This document shows positions 7,390 through 13,309 of a stretch of 13,849 nucleotides of DNA, one piece after another. The stretch covers positions 1 to 13,849 of the forward strand of contig JAITOJ010000152.1 in the NCBI GenBank assembly GCA_031290005.1. The letters run 5' to 3'. A program made the position numbers and the translations under genes. How positions within the stretch are numbered: position 1 is the stretch's first letter; each line of letters opens with the position of its first letter. Origin of the DNA: Treponema sp. Lineage in GTDB: Bacteria; Spirochaetota; Spirochaetia; Treponematales; Treponemataceae. The notes below the pieces were generated by a model. The model was not told the origin of the DNA. It made no database searches and worked only from the letters and a program-made list of their open reading frames with translations.

Positions 7390-8016
7390 CTAATACGCCG
7401 CCAGTAAAGACAGCAGTTGGTTCAGTTTTTCCCCATACGCCCGGTCGCTTGCCCACGTGCCCGACAGAGCGAAAACATCCGGCGCTTTGCCACGGGGATT
7501 TACGTAGCGGTAACGGTTATCCACCAGGGGCTGCCGGAGCGCAGATGTCGTCCCGTAGGCGTGCAGGTGCTGGACGTGGGCGCGCACTCCAATCTGCTCC
7601 GAGGGGAACCGTTCCCCCGGATGGGCGGCGTCAAGTGCCCCCAGGCCGCAATAGTTATGCATATCCGGCGTTACCAGGCCGCCAAAACGCAAAAATCCGG
7701 TTTCCAGGCACATCTGTACAAAAGCGACATCTGAATTGATTCCTTCAGCGTTTCCTTCTCCAATGTAGAACTGGGACAGCCGCTGAATCTGCGCCCGGTC
7801 AGCCTTTGGGTTGTACTCCAGAAAAAACGCGGTAAGCCCGCCGGCGCTTTTAATCCCTCTGCCCGCGATACTCCGGGAAGGCTCTTGTTTGGGGACAGGA
7901 CGGGGCGCGCCGCCTGAGCGCACGCCGGGACGGGCGGTTGGGATGGTCACACAGGAAAAAAAAAGAAGCGAGAACACAATAATACTCAGCGCGGCGGAAA
8001 AATACTGTTTTTTCAT
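7390..8016 (-). CDS. Lipoprotein with glucosaminidase (peptidoglycan hydrolase) domain
   Basis: This is a 208-residue envelope hydrolase. The signal peptide ends in a lipobox FFSC with Cys22 lipidated, and a Pro-rich linker (26-50) follows. A glucosaminidase-family domain covers about 60-205. The proposed catalytic glutamate is E105 in AFVQMCLETGFLRFGG, matching the family pattern of a hydrophobic helix followed by LETGxG. The NYCGLGA segment (121-127) corresponds to the family NxxGxK/A element, and YRYVNPRG near 169-176 also fits. The expected activity is cleavage of the beta-1,4 GlcNAc-MurNAc glycan bond, possibly for wall remodelling during growth or flagellar insertion. No Shine-Dalgarno is seen. 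A weak TTGATA-N17-TAAGCT box pair ends six bases before the ATG. It heads a minus-strand group of three genes. Confidence 0.85.
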   Translation of the reverse strand: MKKQYFSAALSIIVFSLLFFSCVTIPTARPGVRSGGAPRPVPKQEPSRSIAGRGIKSAGGLTAFFLEYNPKADRAQIQRLSQFYIGEGNAEGINSDVAFVQMCLETGFLRFGGLVTPDMHNYCGLGALDAAHPGERFPSEQIGVRAHVQHLHAYGTTSALRQPLVDNRYRYVNPRGKAPDVFALSGTWASDRAYGEKLNQLLSLLAAY

Positions 8017-8064
8017 AAAAACAGCTTAAAATCTTTTGTTTTTTTTATCAAGAGCCCCTGTTTT

Positions 8065-8095
8065 ATGTCCAAATTCGTTAAAAAAAAGCGATAAC
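8065..8095 (+). promoter_or_regulatory. Two-block promoter-like element before radC
   Basis: ATGTCC (8065-8070), nine bases, then AAAAAAAAGCGATAAC (8080-8095). The same two blocks with identical spacing occur at 13722-13752, before the ORF6N gene. GATAAC (8090-8095) lies six bases before the radC ATG, in the position of a -10 box for a leaderless message. The shared blocks may be a promoter class or a regulator site. Confidence 0.6.
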
Positions 8096-8101
8096 AGTAG
8101 T

Positions 8102-8782
8102 ATGGAACTTTACGTAAACACTGAATCAAATTGTGACATCCCTCATCCGGATGTCCGGGAGCGGGCTCTGGAAAAAGGCCTTTTTGCGCTGGAAGACCGG
8201 GAACTCATTATGCTGCTTCTGGGCAGCGGCACAAAAGGGCACCCGGTCAACACTCTGGCCAGGCAGGCGCTTGATGTGATTACCGGGGTGAACCCTGAGG
8301 ATCGCATAGAAAAACTGCTCAAAATTACCGGCATGGGACCGGGCAAAGCCCTGTCCGTAGCCGCGGCGCTGGAACTGGGCCGCCGGTTCAATGGGCATGT
8401 TTTAATGAAAATAAATACGCCGCTGGATTTAATTCCCCTGGTGCAGCATTACACCATGCAGCCTCAGGAACATTTTTTGAGTATCTCCCTGAACGGGGCG
8501 CATGAAATCTTGCAAATCCGCGTAGTCGGAGTGGGCACCCTCAATCACAGTATGATTCATCCCCGGGAAATCTTTGTGGAAGCGGTCAAAGAACGGGCCT
8601 GTGCGCTCATTTTGTGCCACAATCATCCTTCAAATACCCGCGAACCCTCCCCGGAGGACATCGAAACCACCAAACGGCTGATAGATGCGGGGCAAATTAT
8701 CGGCATCAGAATTCTGGACCATATCATCGTTACAAAAGACAATTATTTCAGCTTCCGGGAAGAAAACGTCTTGTTTACGTAG
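8102..8782 (+). CDS. radC: RadC/JAB-domain protein
   Basis: This is a 226-residue RadC-family protein. An N-terminal UPF0758/helix-hairpin-helix region (VRERALEKGLFALEDRELIMLLL, then LLKITGMGPGKA at 72-82) precedes a JAB/JAMM metal-binding domain. In the latter, HNHPSN (H173, H175) and D186 give the H-x-H-x10-D zinc-ligand pattern. The family was originally linked to DNA repair, but its true role is unsettled and it is often found on mobile or accessory DNA. The start at 8102 is chosen because the family N-terminus begins there; the longer frame from 8036 would add unrelated residues and run through the promoter-like element. There is no Shine-Dalgarno. Gene order (radC next to repeats and variable surface genes) marks the border of the accessory region. 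Confidence 0.92.
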   Translation: MELYVNTESNCDIPHPDVRERALEKGLFALEDRELIMLLLGSGTKGHPVNTLARQALDVITGVNPEDRIEKLLKITGMGPGKALSVAAALELGRRFNGHVLMKINTPLDLIPLVQHYTMQPQEHFLSISLNGAHEILQIRVVGVGTLNHSMIHPREIFVEAVKERACALILCHNHPSNTREPSPEDIETTKRLIDAGQIIGIRILDHIIVTKDNYFSFREENVLFT

Positions 8783-8802
8783 GCTAATAGGGGTCTACGG
8801 AC

Positions 8803-8872
8803 GGCGGGATACACTGGTAATTATTTTTGTCAATTTTGCAATTTTCCCCTTGACAAGAACAGGCGGGATACA
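8803..8872 (+). repeat. Short direct repeat GGCGGGATACA (two copies)
   Basis: The 11-mer occurs at 8803-8813 and 8862-8872, 59 bases apart, downstream of radC. The second copy lies inside the candidate promoter spacer. It may be a regulator site or a remnant of a duplication. Confidence 0.45.
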
Positions 8873-8889
8873 TTAAAGTTACTCTAATG
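8850..8889 (+). promoter_or_regulatory. Candidate promoter with overlapping palindromic operator
   Basis: TTGACA (8850-8855) is followed after 18 bases by TAAAGT (8874-8879). An imperfect palindrome at 8871-8889 (CATTA-AGT-T-ACT-TAATG, one mismatched pair) covers the -10 box, as a repressor site would. Transcription would run through the right hairpin array towards the terminator at 9068-9101. This is a prediction from sequence pattern only. Confidence 0.35.
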
Positions 8890-8923
8890 TGTATGAGTAG
8901 ACTGGATGTGTACAAAATATTGT

Positions 8924-9031
8924 CCCCCCCCCCCGCCGTAAAAACGCCCTCCGTGGCGTTTTTACTACCGAGTTTTGCTTCGCAAAACTCGCAACACTGT
9001 ATCTTGCTGCCCTCCCTGGCAGGAAAGCGCT
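8924..9031 (-). repeat. Three-hairpin repeat with C11/G11 tract (right, inverted copy)
   Basis: This is the inverted counterpart of the element at 1-119. C11 at 8924-8934 reads as G11 on the minus strand. Hairpin 3 has stems 8938-8948/8955-8965 with loop ACGGAG on the minus strand. Hairpin 2 has stems 8969-8978/8982-8991. Hairpin 1 has stems 9007-9011/9018-9022. The shared GCGCTTTCCTGCC flank is at 9018-9030. Together with the left copy it brackets the rsmI-to-radC block as inverted repeats about 8.9 kb apart. Confidence 0.8.
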
Positions 9032-9049
9032 AACTGACACAAATACACT

Positions 9050-9124
9050 CTATTTCCTCTTGAAATTACCGGCATCTCTTCCTGTGAGAGGGCCGGTTTT
9101 TATATGTCTGCCCTCTTTCATCAT
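9050..9124 (-). CDS. Candidate 24-residue small protein
   Basis: This short ORF begins with two consecutive ATGs and encodes a basic peptide (MMKEGRHIKTGPLTGRDAG, then NFKRK). AAGGAGGT, a perfect Shine-Dalgarno, lies at 9132-9139 on the minus strand, seven bases before the first ATG. That is the strongest ribosome site in the window. A hairpin (9142-9157, CTTGCC stem) lies just upstream of the Shine-Dalgarno. A TTGAAC-N17-TATACT box pair further upstream (9257-9285) could drive it. The + strand terminator at 9068-9101 lies inside the ORF. I recognise no family. It could be a real small protein, a leader peptide, or the leftover end of a lost gene. Confidence 0.45.
   Translation of the reverse strand: MMKEGRHIKTGPLTGRDAGNFKRK
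9068..9101 (+). terminator. Intrinsic terminator
   Basis: ACCGGC (9068-9073) pairs with GCCGGT (9092-9097). A second stem CTCT/AGAG sits above a one-base bulge, and T5 follows at 9097-9101. On the + strand this could end a transcript from 8850 or act as an attenuator upstream of the lipoprotein gene at 9286. Confidence 0.6.
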
Positions 9125-9141
9125 CAGTTGTACCTCCTTAG

Positions 9142-9157
9142 CTTGCCTTAGGGCAAG
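9142..9157. promoter_or_regulatory. Small hairpin next to small-ORF ribosome site
   Basis: CTTGCC (9142-9147), loop TTAG, GGCAAG (9152-9157). On the minus strand it ends just before the AAGGAGGT of the 24-codon ORF, so it could expose or mask that site. Confidence 0.4.
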
Positions 9158-9184
9158 AGTCCAGACCATTCTGTTTTTGGCTTT

Positions 9185-9254
9185 AAGTCCCCGCCACCAA
9201 ACTTTGTGTTAGCGCACAGCCGCGCGTTGCGTGGTTCCGGTTTGGGGCGGGCTT
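9185..9254. ncRNA. Predicted three-way-junction leader element
   Basis: A long outer stem pairs CCCGCC-A-CCAAAC (9190-9202) with GTTTGG-GGCGGG (9240-9251): 12 pairs, one bulged A. It encloses two hairpins: TGTG/CACA (9205-9208/9215-9218, loop TTAGCG) and CCGCG/CGTGG (9220-9224/9230-9234, loop CGTTG). It ends 34 bases before the ATG at 9286. It could be a cis-regulatory leader of that gene, or part of the leader of the minus-strand small ORF. It matches no riboswitch class I know by eye. Confidence 0.45.
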
Positions 9255-9256
9255 TC

Positions 9257-9285
9257 AGTATAGCGAATCTTTTTAGGAGGTTCAA
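9257..9285 (-). promoter_or_regulatory. Candidate minus-strand promoter
   Basis: On the minus strand, TTGAAC (9280-9285) is followed after 17 bases by TATACT (9257-9262). A transcript from here would cross the three-way junction and reach the small ORF at 9124. The -35 box abuts the start codon of the + strand gene, so divergent use would be mutually interfering. Confidence 0.35.
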
Positions 9286-11193
9286 ATGAAAAAAGCATAC
9301 TCATGGTATGTAATGGTCATGCTGGGCGTGATCCTGGCATTGGGATTGGTTCTGACGGGCTGCCCGCCGACGAATGAGACGCCGGAAAAGGCGCAGGATC
9401 AGGTTATTAACATCGCCGCTATTGCGGGCGTTACCGCGCCGGCAATGGGCGCAGCGCCGGTCACCGCCATCACGGCAACCGCCCAGTACACCGGCACGGT
9501 TGCGTGGACAGTAACTGAAGGCGGCGCGGCGCTTAGTGGAAGCTTCGCGGCTTCAACCGCGTATACGGCGACGATTACGCTGACCGCAAAGGATGGGTAT
9601 ACCCTGACCGGCGTGGCGGCGAACTTCTTTACCGTAGCGGGCGCGACAGTAGGCGTAACCAATGCCGCCGGTACCGGCGTTATTACCGCCAAGTTCCCGG
9701 CAACGGGGGCTTCTGACAACCGCGTAACCCTCACCGCAGGGGAAGCGGTCGTCGCACTGGCCGCTGACACCACGGCGCAAGTTACCTTCACCGGCGCGAG
9801 CGGGGTTACCGGCCTTACTACGGCGGATTTCACCGTAGACGGCGGCACGTTCACCAGCGCTGACGTAAGCGGCGACACCGCAACCGTGGCCGTAAGCTTC
9901 GATGCCAACACAACAACCACCGCGAAAACAATTACGGTGGCCGTCAACGCAAGCAGCGCGAAAAGCAAGGGCCGCGCAAGCGTAGCGATTACCCAGTCGG
10001 CGGCCGTCAGCTATACTGCTGTAGCAAACGGAACCGACGGAACCACAACCTCGACGAGTATTGCGCTCATCTTTAGCGCGGCGGTTACGGGTTTGACGGC
10101 TGGCGATATAACCGTAGCGGATGGTACGGGCGCGGCGGCCAAGGGCTTGCTTTTCGGCAGTGGGACTGCGTGGTCAATCGCGCTGGCCAGCGTTACCACC
10201 CAGGGGGATGTATCGGTGTCCATTGCCAAGAGCGGCATCGAAAGCGCAACAAAGACCGTGGCCGTGTACAAGGCGGCTAACGCCGGAGATAAGACGGCGT
10301 ATAGCGGGGGCGCGGGGGAACCAACGTTCAACATGGTGTATGTGCCTGGGGGCGTAACCTTTCCCAAGGGGACGAGCGACAGCGGGACCGCCCCGGTAAC
10401 CGGGGCGTATGAGATAGGGGAGACGCAGGTTACCTATGAGTTGTGGTATGCGGTACGGGTCTGGGCGGAAAGCAATGGGTATGCCTTTAGCAGCCCCGGG
10501 CGGGAAGGCAGCAATGGAACAACTGGAGCCGCCCCGACGACAACCACAGCGAAGCAGGAGCCGGTAACGTATGTAAGCTGGTTTGATACGGTGGTATGGC
10601 TCAATGCCCTGACGGAGTGGGTAAACGCGAAGACCGGGAGCAGTTTAACGGCGGTGTATTACTATGACAGCCTTTATGCTGGAGTGGCGAAGAACAGCAC
10701 GCCCACGTCAAATTTTGTGAAAGAGGGCGGTGGGTCTACTTACGCGTCGGCGTATGCGAAACCGGGGACGACGGGGTTCCGGCTGCCTGGAAGCGATGAA
10801 TGGGAGCTGGCGGCGCGGTGGCGTGGGAATGACAGCGTCAACACGGTAGGCGGATATACTAATCCTTATTTTACCAAGGGGGACAGCGCCAGCGGGGCGA
10901 CGGCGAATTACAACGATGCAACTGCCACCGGAAATGTAGCGGTGTATAATGCAATTAAGACAGCGGCGGTAAAATCGAAAGCCGCCAACGCCCTGGGGTT
11001 GTACGACATGAGCGGGAATGTCTGGGAGTGGAGCTTTGCCTGGTACCCCGGATATACCGGTTCTTACCGTATTGTACGGGGCGGTAGCTTGGTCAACAAC
11101 GCCGTCAACCTGCAAGTGGGCGTCGTGAACTGCGATAACCCTGACGTCCGGTACGACTACTTCGGCTTCCGCCCTGCGAGGACTGCAAATTAG
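9286..11193 (+). CDS. Lipoprotein with FGE-sulfatase/C-type-lectin domain, probable DGR target
   Basis: This is a 635-residue surface lipoprotein. The signal peptide ends in LVLTGC (Cys26). Residues about 40-140 form a Thr/Ala-rich beta domain (AQYTGTVAWTV, GYTLTGVAANFFTVAGA), and two further Ig-like beta domains occupy about 143-240 and 241-330. An FGE-sulfatase (SUMF1-type) domain runs from about 347 to the end: FNMVYVPGG, YEIGETQVTYELW, PVTYVSWFDTVVWLNALTE, GFRLPGSDEWELAARW, NALGLYDMSGNVWEW, and VRGGS...FGFRPAR. The catalytic cysteine pair of true formylglycine-generating enzymes is absent, so a binding rather than enzymatic role is expected. The last 30 codons look like a diversified lectin-fold ligand site (see 11077-11175). 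AGGAGG lies about seven bases before the ATG. Surface display with variable ligand binding is inferred from T. denticola TvpA. Confidence 0.9.
   Translation: MKKAYSWYVMVMLGVILALGLVLTGCPPTNETPEKAQDQVINIAAIAGVTAPAMGAAPVTAITATAQYTGTVAWTVTEGGAALSGSFAASTAYTATITLTAKDGYTLTGVAANFFTVAGATVGVTNAAGTGVITAKFPATGASDNRVTLTAGEAVVALAADTTAQVTFTGASGVTGLTTADFTVDGGTFTSADVSGDTATVAVSFDANTTTTAKTITVAVNASSAKSKGRASVAITQSAAVSYTAVANGTDGTTTSTSIALIFSAAVTGLTAGDITVADGTGAAAKGLLFGSGTAWSIALASVTTQGDVSVSIAKSGIESATKTVAVYKAANAGDKTAYSGGAGEPTFNMVYVPGGVTFPKGTSDSGTAPVTGAYEIGETQVTYELWYAVRVWAESNGYAFSSPGREGSNGTTGAAPTTTTAKQEPVTYVSWFDTVVWLNALTEWVNAKTGSSLTAVYYYDSLYAGVAKNSTPTSNFVKEGGGSTYASAYAKPGTTGFRLPGSDEWELAARWRGNDSVNTVGGYTNPYFTKGDSASGATANYNDATATGNVAVYNAIKTAAVKSKAANALGLYDMSGNVWEWSFAWYPGYTGSYRIVRGGSLVNNAVNLQVGVVNCDNPDVRYDYFGFRPARTAN
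11077..11175 (+). other. Candidate DGR variable region (VR)
   Basis: This segment encodes residues 598-630 (VRGGSLVNN...FGFRPA). At the positions where the fold family usually has Asn runs, the codons are AAC (11095, 11098, 11107, 11128, 11137) or GTC (11092, 11104, 11122, 11146), GAC (11143, 11155), TAC (11152, 11158) and TGC (11131). All nine non-Asn codons can be derived from AAC by changing only its adenines, which is the pattern left by adenine-directed retrohoming. The fixed framework codons between them (CTG CAA GTG GGC, TTC GGC TTC CGC) match the family scaffold. No template repeat is present in the window. Confidence 0.7.
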
Positions 11194-11391
11194 ACGCTGC
11201 CCGGTGGCAATACTTTGAAGACCCTCTATCTGGGCCAGGCTACAAAAGTCGGCACGTACAGGCGCACGTCAACCAGCGCAAGCGAATGGACGAAGGCAGT
11301 AGGGACCGGGCTAAAACACCACCATGCACGGTTGGCGAAACGCCAACCGTGCATTATCGGATATGTTGGCGGGCATTATTCCGTCGGGGTG
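11194..11391 (+). pseudogene. Decayed coding remnant in frame with the upstream stop
   Basis: Reading on past the TAG at 11191 in the same frame gives 66 open codons to a TAG at 11392. The first 35 or so residues (GGNTLKTLYLGQATKVGTYR, then RTSTSASEWTKAVGT) look like the C-terminal end of a spirochaete repeat or leucine-rich surface protein, with the GTYxR...WTK pattern I recall from Treponema proteins. The rest, over the hairpin at 11324, does not look like protein. No start or ribosome site is seen. It may be a relic of a gene once located here, or of recombination at the VR end. Confidence 0.4.
11324..11354. repeat. Perfect 14-bp hairpin with AAA loop
   Basis: ATGCACGGTTGGCG (11324-11337), AAA, CGCCAACCGTGCAT (11341-11354). 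There is no T-run, so it is not a classical terminator on the + strand. It lies 131 bases after the stop of the lectin-fold lipoprotein. DGR target sites often have a hairpin or cruciform downstream of the VR, though usually closer. Confidence 0.75.
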
Positions 11392-11455
11392 TAGGCGAAC
11401 AAAAGGGTTCGTTTATACGGAGCCCCCGTTATGCGATATAGAAGGAGAAAAATCT

Positions 11456-13213
11456 ATGAAAACTTTGAAAAAGGCAGCTACCTTATCATTGACGTTTGTG
11501 TGCGTTTTGTTGGTAACGCTTTTCACCATTACCGCCTGCGATGATGGTACGAACGGGCCATTCGTTACACCAGATTTTACCGTGAGTTATGATGTGGGTG
11601 CCGGTAGTGGAACACCTCCGGCAAGTCAAACTGTAGCACAAGGCGAGACCATTTATTTGCCTGGCCAAATAAATATGACTGCGCCTTCCGGCCAAACATT
11701 CAATGGCTGGAGAACAAGTGGTCAGAATTATATCGCCGGTGAGAGTTTTATCGTAACAGGTAATACAATATTTTTGGCTCAATGGACTTCAACTAGCCCG
11801 GAGGGGTTTACTGTTAGTTATAATGTGGGCACTGGCAGTGGAATACCTCCGTCAAGTCAAACTGTAGCGTCAGGCAAGATAATTTCTTTGCCTGCCCAAG
11901 GAACTATGACCGCGCCTTCCAACCAAACATTCAAAGGCTGGAGAACAAACGGTCAGGACTATACCACCGGTGATAGTTTTACCGTAACCGGTCATACCGC
12001 ATTTTCGGCTCAATGGACTGCGGAAGGGCCGGGGGCGTCGATAGTTCCAATGTCTGTCCAAGCATTACTAAATGAGGCAATTACACAACAAGAATCCGCT
12101 TCTTCGGCAGAATTCCATTCCGCAAATTATGACCCGGACTTAAAATACATAGTACTTACCTACAAGGTGGGGACAATTAAAAATATGTTTTTGCAGTATC
12201 TCTCAAAAGCCGTGGTAGCACAAGCCGGTCGGGAATTTACCTACACTGAGATTGTTGGTCATAGCGAGACAATGCAAACTGAGAATATAAATAGCACTGC
12301 TGTGAATTTTAATGGAACACTATGGGCTGCCGGAGCGGGAGCTTTTGCAGGAGCAAGTGTATTTGACGGGTTAGGTTCGCTCAGTGGTCTTGGTCCACAG
12401 GCAAAAGCGAACGCATACGCTGCTGCTGGAGCTGTAGCCGGTAAAGTCAGCTTTGATTTTGAATCTGTTACAATTACTAGGTATACAACAACATATACGA
12501 ATTATCTTGTTGTTGCAAATTCATTTAAACAGGATATGAGTATTTACCCCTCTGGAAAAAAGTATGCGGTTGCCTCATTTGCTGATGTTGGAATTTACCA
12601 GATTCTAAAATACGATCCTCAAACCAAGACCGCAACCGCTATACCGGGAAAATCACTGTGGTTTAATGTAGAATCCCTGCCTTATTGGGATATGTATGAA
12701 TACTCAAGCGAGAAAGAGCTGTCTATTCCTCAACAACTGGAGCCTTTTAAGCAAGTAAATGTTGAAGTTAAAGAAGCGGATTTATATAAGGAGCTTAAAA
12801 AATCCTATTCTGAAACTCGTTCTATAAATGGAAACTGGAACATTAATGATATCGGGCACTCTTCGAAAGATGAAACATTTACACCGGATTTACTTATACC
12901 GATACTTAAACAGTTTGGCTATACAAAATTGAGAATTGATGTTTCGTTCGATTATAATCCCGATTCAATTTGGGGTGGGAATTTAAGACTTCAAATAGCA
13001 GACTGGAATAAGACAAGTGAACTCGGAAGAAAAGAGTTTGGTCATATTTCCGGTTGGAATAGAGCGTCTTTTTCGCAGACGGTTTCTATAGATGCAACAA
13101 ACAGCAATACCGGACAATTTATGCTATTATGGAGTAGGGTTGAAAATGATGGTCTTTTTGTTTGTCATTATGCAGTCGGGAACAGAACAATAACAATAAC
13201 AGCACTAAAATAA
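11456..13213 (+). CDS. Large lipoprotein with two InlB-type repeats and unknown C-terminal region
   Basis: This 585-residue protein has a signal peptide ending in ITAC, with Cys28 lipidated. Two InlB B-repeat/Listeria-Bacteroides-type repeats follow at 41-111 and 118-188 (FTVSYDVGAGSGTPPASQTV ... FNGWRTSGQNY ... AQW), nearly identical in layout with a 77-residue period. Residues about 288-330 are Ala/Gly-rich and hydrophobic (LWAAGAGAFAGASVF, then AYAAAGAVAGK), which could be membrane-inserting or low-complexity. The remainder is beta-rich and not recognised. A surface adhesin or pore-forming protein is possible but not shown. AAGGAG at 11442-11447 with eight-base spacing selects this ATG over the longer frame from 11324, which would start inside the hairpin. 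Codons after about 12060 are much more AT-rich than the neighbouring genes, suggesting transfer or a chimeric origin. Confidence 0.82.
   Translation: MKTLKKAATLSLTFVCVLLVTLFTITACDDGTNGPFVTPDFTVSYDVGAGSGTPPASQTVAQGETIYLPGQINMTAPSGQTFNGWRTSGQNYIAGESFIVTGNTIFLAQWTSTSPEGFTVSYNVGTGSGIPPSSQTVASGKIISLPAQGTMTAPSNQTFKGWRTNGQDYTTGDSFTVTGHTAFSAQWTAEGPGASIVPMSVQALLNEAITQQESASSAEFHSANYDPDLKYIVLTYKVGTIKNMFLQYLSKAVVAQAGREFTYTEIVGHSETMQTENINSTAVNFNGTLWAAGAGAFAGASVFDGLGSLSGLGPQAKANAYAAAGAVAGKVSFDFESVTITRYTTTYTNYLVVANSFKQDMSIYPSGKKYAVASFADVGIYQILKYDPQTKTATAIPGKSLWFNVESLPYWDMYEYSSEKELSIPQQLEPFKQVNVEVKEADLYKELKKSYSETRSINGNWNINDIGHSSKDETFTPDLLIPILKQFGYTKLRIDVSFDYNPDSIWGGNLRLQIADWNKTSELGRKEFGHISGWNRASFSQTVSIDATNSNTGQFMLLWSRVENDGLFVCHYAVGNRTITITALK
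11576..12016 (+). repeat. Tandem 231-bp coding repeat (InlB-type)
   Basis: Two copies at 11576-11785 and 11807-12016 have a period of 231 bases (77 codons). Many identical stretches remain, such as CAAACATTCAA and GGCTGGAGAACAA. The high DNA identity suggests recent duplication and potential for copy-number change. Confidence 0.8.
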
Positions 13214-13225
13214 AATATAAGAGTC

Positions 13226-13243
13226 GGTGCCAGGTACCTTTTT
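13226..13243 (+). terminator. Short intrinsic terminator after the InlB-repeat gene
   Basis: GGTGC, loop CAG, GTACC (one G-T pair), then T5 at 13239-13243, 12 bases after the stop codon. The stem is short, so termination may be partial. Confidence 0.45.
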
Positions 13244-13309
13244 GCAAAAGCGGCCTTGTCACCGATGAAACGCTGGTTGGGCATGAATAGGGCAAGGCAG
13301 AGGAATAGA

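Noticed and set aside
8036..8101. Longer start for radC
   Set aside because: The added residues are unlike the family and the frame runs through the shared promoter-like element.
9286..11193. Enzymatic formylglycine-generating (sulfatase-activating) function
   Set aside because: The cysteine pair needed for catalysis is missing and the C-terminus looks like a variable ligand-binding surface.
11324..11455. Longer start for the InlB-repeat lipoprotein
   Set aside because: The first ATG lies in the hairpin and gives no signal peptide; AAGGAG and the lipoprotein signal support 11456.
13180..13205. AAC/ACA-rich stretch as a possible DGR template repeat
   Set aside because: It is the coding end of the 11456 gene and lacks the framework codons of the VR.
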